Under the pieces are notes generated by a model that saw only the letters and a list, made by a program, of their open reading frames with translations, had not been told where the DNA came from and did not search any database. Positions 36,310-48,127 of a DNA stretch of 64,000 bases are shown here, in pieces. Source of the DNA: Wuchereria bancrofti (taxonomy: Eukaryota; Nematoda; Chromadorea; Rhabditida; Onchocercidae); contig SSBO01000001.1 in assembly GCA_005281725.1 (NCBI GenBank), positions 9,049,334-9,113,333 of the forward strand, written 5' to 3'. Made by a program: the position numbers and the translations under genes. Within the stretch, counting starts at the first letter, position 1. Each line of letters begins with the position of its first letter.

Positions 36310-38370
36310 TATTAATTTTTTTCTTTTTTTTTTTTTTTTGCAAGAAGTATTGTACTTCTTGCAAAAAAAAGTATTGTAAAAAAAAGTATTGCAAGAAGTA
36401 TTGTAAAAAAGAAAACGGATTAACTTCTAGAAATTGATCAAATAGCGATTGAACTTTCCAGGAATGCCTGAATTCTATAGCTGTGAAGTTATCGGCTACT
36501 GTGGATTTATTACTAAATTCAGTTTCGGCTTAAAAACGCTGGCTATGATGTTTGATATTCTGATGGATGTTTTCAATATCCATGAAAGGCTATTTGAATT
36601 ATTTCATCTTTAAGCTTCGGATTCTTTTGGTAGTTGTGAAAGATTTGTAAAATTTGATGATTCATTTGAAATACGTTAACTATGAGGGATTCCGACAATG
36701 GCATAAACAGTGTGTTTATGCATTTGCAAAATAAATGTATTTCTGCACGCAGAAATGCCAAGAATCGAAGCATCAATTGATTCAACCATGGATTTTATGC
36801 ATTTCATTTTTAAAGTTGAGAAGGATATTGGTAATGATAGAAAGTGAATAGAATTTTCCAGTTTTAAGTGATATAGTTGTGGTGAATTTATTTTCTAAAA
36901 CTTTAATCTGAGCACGGCTAATGTTTTAGGAATTATTTTGAAGATGGTTCAATTTTTCTGATTTCATAATTTTATTTAATTAGAGAGAATTTATAACAAG
37001 CACATATTGTATTTTGAGTAGTGGAATTTTTGAATGCTTAGCTTTACTGATCGTAATTTGTTTGATTTTTGTGAAGTTGATTGTCAGACTAAAAATTTAT
37101 GATTGTACTTCATTTAATGTCTTCTTGTTTTATATTTATTTATTGTGTTTTATTTGAAATGAATGCATTGATTTGAATTATGTTTGCTATTTATGCAAAA
37201 TACGTTAATGGTTGATTAATGTATTTTGCTTAACTATTTTTTTCTGTTAGAATAGACGAAGATTTTGTAAGGCATTCAAGCAGAATTGAGAATGGTTTTG
37301 TGAGGAATTGTATTGCTACCTGGTGATAGATTCCTACAATCACTCAGGGTACTTGTACTATCAGTAAGATCTCCTACGNTTTTTTTTTTTTTTGCAAGAA
37401 GTATTGTACAAAAAAGAAAACGGATTAACTTCTAGAAATTGATCAAATAGCGATTGAACTTTCCAGGAATGCCTGAATTCTATAGCTGTGAAGTTATCGG
37501 CTACTGTTGATTTATTACTAAATTCAGTTTCGGCTTAAAAACGCTGGCTATGATGTTTGATATTCTGATGGATGTTTTCAATATCCATGAAAGGCTATTT
37601 GAATTATTTCATCTTTAAACATCGAAGCGTTCGGATTCTTTTGGTAGTTATGAAAGATTTGTAAATTTTGATGATTCATTTGAAATATGTTAACTATGAG
37701 GGATTTTCCGACAATGGCATAAACAGTGTGTTTATGCATTTGCAAAATAAAGGTATTTCTGCACGCAGAAATGCCAAGAATCGAAGCATCAATTGATTCA
37801 ACCATGGATTTTATGCATTTCATTTTTAAAGTTGAGAAGGATATTGGTAATGATAGAAAGTGAATAGAATTTTCCAGTTTTAAGTGATATAGTTGTGGTG
37901 AATTTATTTTTTAAAACTTTAATCTGAGCACGGCTAATGTTTTAGGAATTATTTTGAAGATGGTTCAATTTTTCTGATTTCATAGTTTTATTTAATTAGA
38001 GAGAATTTATAACAAGCACATATTGTATTTTGAGTAGTGGAATTTTTGAATGCTTAGCTTTACTGATCTAATTTGCTTGATTTTTGTGAAGTTGATTATC
38101 AGACTAAAAATTTATGATTGTACTTCATTTAATGTCTTCTTGTTTTATATTTATTTATTGTGTTTTGTTTGAAATGAATGCATTGATTTGAATTATGTTT
38201 GCTATTTATGCAAAATACGTTAATGTTGATTAATGTATTTTGCTTAACTATTTTCTTCTGTTGGAATAGACGAAGATTTTGTAAGGCATTCAAGCAAATT
38301 TGAGAATGGTTTTGTCTTTTGATGAATGGTTTTGTGAGGAATTGTATTGCTACCCGGTGATAGATTCCTA
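36310..38370. repeat. ~1-kb tandem duplication split by an unknown base
   Basis: Positions 36,395-37,378 and 37,398-38,370 are near copies in tandem, both corresponding to left-arm 25,780-26,700. They differ by indels, such as an extra CATCGAAGCG-type stretch near 37,620. A single n at 37,379 is followed by poly-T, and the first copy also starts after a poly-T with extra TGCAAGAAGTATTG units (36,335-36,410). This could be a real duplication, or two overlapping contig ends or haplotypes placed side by side. Confidence 0.85.
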
Positions 38371-40184
38371 CAACTGTTTGTTTAATAATTTTCATTTGCT
38401 CTCTTAAGCCTATGTTTAAAAGTTGCAGGTTAGCGTAGTCAGTGACAATTGGCTTGACAATAAGTTAAATGTAATCTCATGAAAGTGGGCAGCGTATTAA
38501 CAATGCAGTATTGCTGGAAGTTAACAGGTTTGTTGGAAGGTAAGAACTGTTTTCAAGCAGGCTTCAAAATATGATTTCAAAATTGTCTCGGGTTGGGTGG
38601 GTACCTCATGAATCGACAAGGAAATGAAACTACAATGCAATGATGCAATGACTAGTTCGACAACGACGCATTAATCAAGAAATAATGGATCATTCTGGAA
38701 ATGAAGCATTTTCATCTCTTGAAATCGTTAGTTTTTATTGATTATTAAAATCTGAAATTTTTTTTCATCAACTCATCTCTTTCTTTCTTCTCTCTCCCTA
38801 TTCATTAACTTTTTACTATTGGTTCACTTGTATTCATTTGTTACACGTTCTTCTAAGATTATTTTCCATTTCCAGTTGATGTAATATCTCATGTTTTGCA
38901 AATGCTGTCATTCCACCTTTGTATATAACGGAAATTTTGAAAAAAAAAAAAATCGAATCATTTCAGTTTTTTATTTTTCCTAAAACTTTTTCATTTTATT
39001 ATTGTGAATATGTTTCAGATCATCTCGTCCACTCTTGTGTCTGTTGCAAATATTTCCACTACATTATTTCTGATGAATACAATTCTTCGAGATAAAAACA
39101 TTTTCTTACATTTGAATTGGTGGAAGTGTCGAATTTTACCGATTTCTACTCAGTTAGCAATACTTAGGGACAATATTCTTTGGTGAAAGCAACGCTCTAG
39201 GTATGCCATGTTTCTTTCTGTAGATAAAAAAAAGACATATTTTGCTTGGAGCTACACTCATTTAATTATTTTATACAAAAGAGTATTTTAAAAAAAAAAG
39301 CAGTCTTCATTAAAAGTTAGATTAAGCAAATATATGCGAGTGACAAAATCAGTGCAAATTTGTGTAATTTTTAGATTCTCAGATGTTTTCGCTGATAAAA
39401 TGACAGGATATGTGGAGTATTGCAAGAGACAGTTAAGCTATCACCGTGAAATAATTCTTTCTTGTTTCAATCTTCGTTTTTTTTGTGTCAAATGAAAATA
39501 TGAAGATTTTACATAGAATTTAGAGAAAATGTTCTCATTGAGAAAAGGAAAAACATTTTCTGGTTGGTTATAGTTGGTCGAATCATTTTAATTTTTTTTT
39601 TAAATTTAATAGAATATATGCGAGAAGATATAAATTGGATAGTGAATTAGTGACGAAACCACCACTCAATAAAATTCGGCTGAGTAAAACAGTGCAGATC
39701 TTTTTTATTTAAAATTTGAAACGGAAATATTAAGCATTCAAGGGTATGCGATGGTAATCATGAAATCAGTGATGATGATGATTGTTAAAGGGAGTTAGTG
39801 ATAATTTCTCTACCTTCGTTTCTTTTATCTCTAATATTTTACAATTTTCAACTGTGTTGAAGTTTATTAGTTTGCCATTTGTTTGTCAAAATATTTCGCG
39901 ACAATTATTTCAACAGCACCCTTGTAAATAGAATCTCTGTGAATTATTAACAGCACCCTTGTAGATAGAATCTCTATGAATTAAAACGTAGAAAAAAGAG
40001 TATAGAAATGTGAAAAAAGTTTTAAAGTATTTAAATAGTTCGCAAAAAAGAAAAGAAATTATCAAATTGATTATGTGTAGATATTTCTTACTAGTGTTTA
40101 TGAAAAGTTTGTCATTGTCTTGTTTATTGGCTGAATAGTTACCTGTTTATTAGTATTGAATAAAGTTGGTGTTCGTGTCCACAA

Positions 40185-40260
40185 GTAGAGCCCGCACTCG
40201 CCAATATGTGCTGCGCGTCGAAATTTGTGGAATGCGCTTCGAAAGCGGTTGTGGGTTCTG
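40185..40260. repeat. Hairpin at the outer end of the right arm
   Basis: Partner of the 23,768-23,847 hairpin. GTAGAGCCCGCAC faces GTGGGTTCTGC around a CpG-containing loop, 20 bp from the arm's outer edge. The match between arms stops just beyond (CGTACAAGTA). Confidence 0.6.
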
Positions 40261-40280
40261 CTTTACAAATCGTACAAGTA

Positions 40281-41397
40281 TTTACATTTCTTATAGTCTT
40301 ATTTTCCTATTAATTGCGAATTATATTAGAATCTGGTAAGGGTAGAAACATTTTGTTTATCTGACCTCTTCTCTTCTGCGGTGTTGAAGATCATTCGTCT
40401 TATCATAAGTTAATGTTTGTTACATAAGGATTTATAACCTTTATTGAGGTTAAGTTTTCCGGATGACAATCCGGCATTCACTGCCTTCCTACAATTCCTT
40501 AAGTTTTCTAATATTGTTCAATAACTACGATCAGTGATAATGTTTTGGTCAATAAAATAGGGATTGATCAAACGTCGTTTTCTCTGCGAAGCAACAACTG
40601 TTCGGCTCTTTGCTATATTTTCAATCGGACCGTATTTCACAACAAATATATCAAGTTTCAGTTTGTTCTTCAAATTGTTAGTCGGGATTTCAGTAAAGTA
40701 AATGATGGTAGTATGTCAAAGTACTAAGAATTTCTAAAAGATATTTGCATTTGAACTGAAATGACTCAACAATTAATTAATAATTTTGGTAAAAAATCAT
40801 CTGTAACCAAATTAATGGTTGGGTCATAAATCCAACATTTATCAATATATATAGGATATGATAATGTCGATTGGTACAATGTTAAATAATGACTTGGGAT
40901 TGCTAAAAAAAGTGTTGAAAAAAGAAATAAGCGAAACTCACAATTGAATTACTCTTTTTACAGATTGTTGTTTTTAAATTTGATTAAAAACAAGCAAATG
41001 AAGATATGCTAAACATTTATTTAATAATATATATTTCAGTAATAGAAGGTTAACTAGTAATGTAATCTCTGATATTATAATATAAATTTTGGTTATAATA
41101 TTATATATATTTTAATAATAACAATGCGTGGTGGTAGCGTATTTTTTATTTTTCCTTGGGATCTTAGATTTGCATAGCAAATTATTTCTCATTTGTTCAA
41201 TCCTTTATTTTTATTTCTTATAGATCGTATAGGCGTAAAAATAGTTTAATTATGAACAAAGTCAAAAAAAAACATATGTTCATTCATTTATATGCTTTTG
41301 AGAGATATCCAATTCAAAAGACAAAATTAAAGTTTGCAAAAAATATGAGATATCAACAGAACACCTGATTAATTGACAATTAAAACAAAAATCGAAT
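40281..41397. other. Spacer between palindrome and Costars gene
   Basis: It contains a small perfect-stem hairpin near 40,456 (TTTTCCGGATGACAATCCGG). It also has an open stretch at 40,545-40,727 (NKIGIDQTSFSLRSNN..) without start context or recognisable family. The rest, including the last exon's 3' flank, is AT-rich and featureless. Confidence 0.45.
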
Positions 41398-44300
41398 TCA
41401 TACACCGTTGTTGTTAGTAACTGAAATACAATTGACCGGATCACCGGAAGGTTCAAGTTTTCGTATTTCTTCGATTGGTTTCAGCAAACGTATGATTTTA
41501 TCATCATCTTGTCTTTGATATAACATTTCACCTTCAAAATCGACCAGCTTGTATTTTCGGGCTCGAATTAACATTCCAACTAACTGTAAATGAAATAATT
41601 TCATTGAAATTTAAATTTTGAAAGAGAATTTTTCATTTAATGAAAAATGATTGAGAGCTATATTCTTACATTCTAATCTTTTTTCAACATATTTTCTTTC
41701 TATATTCTTTAATTTTTTTAATATTTCTTTGTTTTTCCTTTGTTCTTGCTTTTTTTTTCTAGTCTTTTTCCATAATTGCTTTCAAATTCTTCTCTCACTT
41801 ATTTCTGACCAAATTTATATGAATTAATCATACAAATAATATAACACTACTTAGTAATATTTATTGCAATTTCTCCGAATGCTACGATTTCGTTAACAAT
41901 GTGCAAGCATAAATCAGATTGGAATTACTTTTTCAAAGTTACTTGTTGAAAGAAATGAAATCAACCTAAAATTACTTAACCAAAGACATACAATCCATGT
42001 GAACTTAAGGTCATGCAAATAATCCGAAGTTACTTGAAGAATACGATTAGCCTGATATTGTTTACCTAAGAACATATGACTAGTCTAAAATTATATAAAA
42101 AATTCATAACTTGTACATCATCATAAGATACAAATTAGGAAGTATAATCATTAATATTTGACACCTAAACATTTAATCTCTTCAAAGTTATTTTCTTTGG
42201 AATTTAAGATTTTAGTTATTTATTTTATGCAAATACAGAAGTAACTTACTTTATCAGAATAATGTGCATAGATGTAGAATAATGGACCAAATCGAATGAT
42301 TCGATTTGGTGGTTCGCCTTCTGCATGTTTATTTATCACTTCACATAAAAATAACACTTCACGCATTACATAATCGCCTGAAAAATTTTTTTGGCCATTT
42401 TAAATATAAATTCAATTTTAAAATATTCAGGTGCCACCTAAAATAGTAATATAATTAAAATAAAGATTTGCAGCTTTATTTTTAAATTATATCTAAAGCA
42501 AATGCTAAATAGAAATTATAATTGATTTCATTTTTTTTTAAAAAATTGATTCATTTTTTTCTAAAAATTTGCAAAAAAACCACAGCACACCTGCTCTAAT
42601 ACCACGTGCTTCCGTTTTAGATCCATGCGTTGGTCGACCGTAGTCTTGCGCACTTGTATCATACTTAGGTGCTGTATACGTTGATGAAAATGGATTCCTA
42701 CAAAAATGGATTCGTTTCATTCATCAAATTTATAAAATGATCAATGATCAAAAAAAAAGTCATTTATGAAATGATCAATGAAATAATGGCCAATGAAACA
42801 ACTGAATTGAATGTTAGCAGAAAAATGAGTATGAAATTTTTTACAATTGATTTCGCTAGAAATTTTAGTTAATTTAAAAATCTTTCAAGAAAATAACATC
42901 AAACAGATATAAACTTTTTGAAACTAAAATTTCGAAAATTTTATTAAGTTGATGCAAATTTATTCATAATCGAAAATGAAATTAATAAATGAAAAAAGAA
43001 GCAAAAAGTTCAAAGAGTTCAAAATTCTGAAAATTTTTTATTCTTTGAAGAAGAAAACAAATAAACGTCAAAGTGTACCTGTCGAGTTTCTCCTTTGTTT
43101 CATTAGCAATATTATTGAACATTTTAATTGTGTCACGTGCGCTTCTGCCAATCGTTCGTAAATTCGACTGACACTCACTTTCGCTGCTATACAATTTTAG
43201 CTATTTAAATTTTTATTTGTTTATTTACAAATATTCTTCTAAATATGGACTTTAATATTAAGTTAAACTTGTACAGTCAGGTGTTTTAATTTTTAAAAAA
43301 TTTTTGTAGTATTAGAACTATTTCACTGTTTCAGTGTGAAATTTTTTATCAATTGATTGATCGCTCATATTTCTGATCTGATTAAAAATACTTCATAAAA
43401 AAATTGCAAAAATTACTTTTATTTTTTAAAAATATGAATTAAAAAACAAATTAAATTACCTATCAGAAATATTAGAGTCTTTCCTGTTTCTACAAATTTT
43501 TTGCATACCATTAGCGACAATGTTAGTTTCTTCCAACGAAGCAGATTTATTGCGCAGACTAGGATATGCATAAATCAGAAGAATTTGAATTTTAAATTTT
43601 AAAATTTGAAATAAATTTTACATTCATGACAATTAATTTGTAAATTAATCTTTTGTGAGCAATAATATATATATGTGAAAGGCTATTTTCATGTTTCTAT
43701 GAAAAAAAAATTGAAAACTTGGAAAAGCATACTTTATTTTCAATTTATTAGAATTATCTGTAGCTGATGAAGCATTACTATTATCTTTACTACTAAACAA
43801 ATTGATAGCGTCACGTGCAGTTTCACGTCTTCCAAGGCTTCGCAGTTCCCATTTTCGAGTGATATTTGGACTATTTATGAAATGAAATTTTGTAACGAAA
43901 TTGATTTAAAGAGGAATCGTATAACGATTAAAATAATTTAATATTATTTATTTACTCAGGTAACCAACATCTTTATGACTTATGCTAAACTTATGTCAAA
44001 CTTTTTTCTAATTTCATATTGTAAACATAATCATATCACTAGCTTAGACTTAGAAAATTCTAGATTTAGACTAGATTTAAAAAATAATTGATTAGAGAAG
44101 AAAGAAATTGAATTTCCCACATCGATTAATTTTATTTCTTAATGAGTTTTACCAAAAGATTATGAAATAGACTATTCTAATTATCCTCATTACATCAAAT
44201 TCATCAAATTACAAATTCAAACTTAATTAAAATTAATGTAATACTATTTTGATTCGCATAACATTTCCCTGTATAAATTGCTGGAACTAAAAATGTGTAA

Positions 44301-47300
44301 AATTTTTTTTTTCAATCGTTCCATCAGGTTGTATTCAGCAAAAAAATTTTCATCAATTTTTTCTGCTCTATTTATTAATCGACAGTGACACTTTATTACT
44401 TTTTTCTTCAATTATTGTTGATGAAGAAATATTCTTTGGTTGAATGTTATTATTTATTTCAACTTCAAAAAAATTTACATCTTAATCAAATTTTTGCAAA
44501 AAGAAGGAAAAATCCAAAATTTTCAATTATGAAACGGATTTTTTTCCCGCAAAGCTAAGATAATTTAAATGAAACTACAGGAGGAACCGATTTAAAAAAT
44601 AATTTCAAACTATCGGTTGTATCGAGAATATTCCGGTCAATTTCCGGTTATCAGGAATATTTTATTAGCACAAAGACATCATCTACAAAAATTAATTTTT
44701 AGGAATTATTAAACATAGAAAGTAGTGTACTTTACTGAATGAAAGATGTTAAAACTTAATTTACTTTTGATTTATATGCTTTTAAACGATTTAATAGCAA
44801 TATTTTATTTTTAGTTAATTTATAAAACTATCAAATATGATTAAATTGAGATAATCTTCGATTCAATATATATGTATAAAAACGAAAAAAGCATAATTTC
44901 AGTCTTTTTTCTGATTTTCTTTTCGATGTCTCTCAGAGATATTTTTCTTAGTGCAAAAAAAAAAAGAAAGAACTAATAACAATAGTATCCAATGATTGGT
45001 TCTATAAGCAAATAATCGGAAAATTTTTTCAATAGTTGATGATTTTTAATGACAATTTTATAATTAATTAATTAAAATATATCACATTGAATTAAGTTAT
45101 GTAAAAGACTATTTCATTTATTTTATTTTATTTTTTGTTTTTGCTAAGAAACGAATCTCGTAAATCATGCAATTATATATACCCTGATATACGACAACTT
45201 CACTTGTTTATGATGATTCCCTGTAGAATTTTGGAAGAAATGAGATAGATGAAATTATTGATAGTAATATCGATATTTTATAATAACTTTCGTTTTCTTT
45301 TTCTTTGCAATCTTAAAATTAGTGGGGAAAAACTTTTTATATGACTAAAATAAGAAAAAATTGTTTTTTTTAAATATTACAAAAAAATTTTTAATCTACT
45401 AAAATTTATTTGAAGAAAAAAAAATTGATTTAGCTTACTTTTGAGAATTGCTTACAGATGCATTACTGAATTTGCGCAAAAAATCATCAGCTATTGTGCC
45501 ACAATTATTGGATGATAATTTGCTTGGCGGCATTGATCTGCATATGAAAAATTATAATTGCTTGTTTTTAGCTAATCCAAAAGAAAAAAGGAAAAGTATT
45601 TGTAAAATCACTTTCAAATTATTAATAAATTTGTAGTTACAAAACTTTTGCAAAATAATGGAAAAAAATGAAACCATTAAGAAATTAAATGATAAGAAAT
45701 TAAATCGAGAAATTTGTTAAATTTAAGCAATCATTTTCACTTTTTTATATAAATATTTATTGCTTAGAGTTTAGACATTTGAAACAAAATTCGACAATAC
45801 ATAAATTCGCATAAATGCATAAATATTTAAGATTTCAAACAAAAATCGAAATAGTTAGTCAATGCAAAAGAATGGAATGAAATGATCATTTTTATGATAT
45901 TTGGAGCTTGTATTATTTCAGAAGCTGGATTGAAGAATTTCAGAAGCTGGATTGAAGACTGAATCAGGAATTTAATATAATAACACTTCAGTAATTGAAA
46001 ATAACAGTTAATTTAAATTAATTTCAAATGATATTTGTTTCAAATGGAGAGAAAAAAAGATAATTATTGGAAATGATAAACAAATATGAAAAGAATTCTG
46101 AAAATTATTTCGTTTTTCCTTAAAATTTCAAATTTTATCCATTTTTCAAAACTATATTATAAATTAGATCATTTGGTGAAATTATCACCATTCAGTTAAT
46201 TGTCCCAACGTCAATTCATCATCTCTTGCTGTTACAGTGGTTGATTTCATTATCATTACTATCATTTGTTTATCATAGTTATAACTAATGATTAGCATGA
46301 TATACTGTAAAACAAATTCAATATCAAAATGATCCAATTTATTTTTCGCAAGTTTTCAAATCATTCATCTGAATCATATTTCACTGAATGTTGAAAATAA
46401 TCGAGGTAAACAGCAATAAGAAGAAATTTATTTATCATTCACAAAACTTTTTTGCGATTTCTGTGGTGTGTGTAAGACAATTATTTATTTATTTAGAAGA
46501 GAATGAAATAACATATGCAAAAAAAAAAGTGAAGAAAGTTATGTAAGAATGCAACCGGAAGGAGAATTGCAACCGGAAGGGAAAAAGGAAGTCCGGAATA
46601 TTCCATTTCTTGGCTATTTCAATTGATAAACTATGATTTGTTACTGCAACCAATTTATTTCAACACAGAAAAAAACTTGGTACTTAAATCTTAAACGAAG
46701 CTCTTCGAAGCTTCTTCAATTTGCTCGAAGCAAAAACAAATGACGCTTTAGAGTGACAGATTAATGCTATCAAGCAATCTCTCTCTCTCTCTCTTTCTTT
46801 TTTCTTCAACCATTAGGTATTTTAATTTGTTACCATTAAATATTTAAAGTTTTTTCTGCTTTGAAATTGCAAAAGTTTAATGAAAATAATTTGGTGTCAA
46901 AAATTTGGATGAAATTCATGGTGTAACATTTGAGTTGAAAAAGTAAAACTTAGACATATTATATTAATGAGGAAAAATTTAAAATAATTTCAACTAATTT
47001 ATTAATCAATTGTTCATTGTTATTCGTCTTTCATTTATTATTAAAGACCTACCAAATGTAAATAGATTGATATGATATGTGATAGGAAATGATGATGAAT
47101 TATCATTAACCAACAGTTAACAAATTTAATCAATCTAAGATTTGATACAAATACCACAACGCACAATGGCACAACACAAAATTAATCTTATCATAATTGT
47201 TAATTAACGAAAAAAAAACACACATACAACAAAAAACAAAAACATATTTGATGATAAATTAAATCAAAATAAAACAAAGAAACAAAAAATAATGCATAAA

Positions 47301-47479
47301 ATTAAATAACATAGTATAACAAAATCAATGTTAATTACAAATATGATTGATTAGAAAATTAAATGACAAACTAACCGGTTAGCAAAATTTTGCACCATTT
47401 CATTGGTGGTGATAATATGATGGCATTTATCATTATCATTAATCGGTTCAGTACCGCACGTCTGTTGCGCCAATCTCAT
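41398..47479 (-). CDS. Costars-domain protein (ABRA/STARS-like), complete
   Basis: Eight exons in unbroken phase: 47479-47376 (ATG), 45537-45439, 43870-43733, 43558-43460, 43186-43079, 42697-42591, 42377-42250 and 41583-41398 (stop), giving 322 residues. Residues about 219-322 are a Costars domain: EVLFLCEVINKHAEGEPPNR, IIRFGPLFYIYAHYSDKLVG, ARKYKLVDFEGEMLYQ, DDDKIIRLLKP. In animals this domain forms the actin-binding C-terminus of ABRA/STARS, which acts in the Rho-actin-SRF pathway in muscle. The N-terminal half is polar, with two related motifs in exons 3 and 5 (LRSLGRRETARDAINLF and LRTIGRSARDTIKMF). Exon 6 is a basic/Tyr-rich linker (TYTAPKYDTSAQDYGRP). Every junction uses GT-AG, and five consecutive introns share phase 2. 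Actin binding is inferred from the family. A broken partial copy lies at 12.7 kb. Confidence 0.93.
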
Positions 47480-47611
47480 ATTACTTTACTGCCACCGCTA
47501 CTACCGCTGTTGCCCACCGTCCTTGTTGTTTGTTAAGAAAAGATATCTCTCAAGACCAATTTATAATCTTCCTCCTCCAACACTTTCAACAAAAACAACT
47601 ATTTATGCCTC

Positions 47612-47668
47612 AACATGTGCATGCATGCATGTGTGTGTATGTGTTTGTGTATGTATGTGTGTGTCTGT
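47612..47668. repeat. (GCAT)n/(TG)n microsatellite
   Basis: GCATGCATGCATG followed by TG/TATG repeats, in the region upstream of the Costars start. The overlapping open frame is a by-product. Confidence 0.85.
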
Positions 47669-47834
47669 CTGTTTGTCTCCGTATCATTGTCTGTCTGTCC
47701 ACATGAAAATGTATCATATTGATAATTTTCCACACTTTTTTCTTGTTCTTCTTAATTAGTTTGTATATGAAAAGGTGAAGTAATTGCTATTAAGCTTCAT
47801 TTTTAAACACTTCTTTTTGGAATTCTTTGAAAAG

Positions 47835-48023
47835 TTAAGGAAAAAAAGTGAATGAGTGGAAGTGATAAGAGAAAGGAAAGAAAAAGAAAAGTGATAAGAG
47901 AAATGAAGAGAAAGTGATAAGAAAAAAGAAAAGGAAAGAATAAGAAAAGTGATAAGAGAAATGAAGAGGAAGTGATAAGAAAAAAAAGAAAAGGAAAGAA
48001 TAAGAAAAAAAAAAGAAAAAAGG
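47835..48023. repeat. Purine-rich minisatellite (~60-bp unit)
   Basis: The plus strand is almost all A/G, with GTGATAAGAGAAATGAAGAG recurring about every 60 bp. It lies upstream (5') of the Costars gene. Phe/Ser-rich open frames on the other strand come from this composition. Confidence 0.85.
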
Positions 48024-48041
48024 AAGTTCATGCCGATCAAT

Positions 48042-48127
48042 CATGATGGTATTTGAAATTATCAATGTTTATGTTAAAAAAAAGCATGATGGTATTTGAA
48101 ATTATCAATGTTTATGTTAAAAAAAAA
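48042..48127 (+). repeat. Perfect 43-bp tandem duplication
   Basis: Two adjacent 43-bp units beginning CATGATGGTATTTGAAATTA, at 48,042 and 48,085, identical throughout. A recent event. Confidence 0.95.

Larger units (their letters stand above)
32290..40280. repeat. Right arm of the giant inverted repeat (8.0 kb)
   Basis: Reverse-complement partner of 23,748-30,764. It is about 1 kb longer because of the duplication at 36.3-38.4 kb, and it also has a deletion near 38,375 relative to 25,630-25,780. In the inner 2 kb I saw a single substitution against the left arm (near 34,203 versus 28,851). The outer part differs by several per cent with indels. Exon-like stretches of the left arm are partly disrupted here, for example by an extra ATGATGCA insertion near 38,640, which argues against conserved coding. 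Confidence 0.97.

Noticed and set aside
37578..37823. 81-codon minus-strand ORF, partly repeated at 36,573
   Set aside because: The left-arm copy is cut short by a stop and the tandem copies differ by indels. Probably non-coding repeat DNA.
47756..48065. Two Phe/Ser-rich minus-strand ORFs
   Set aside because: They are translations of the purine-rich minisatellite.
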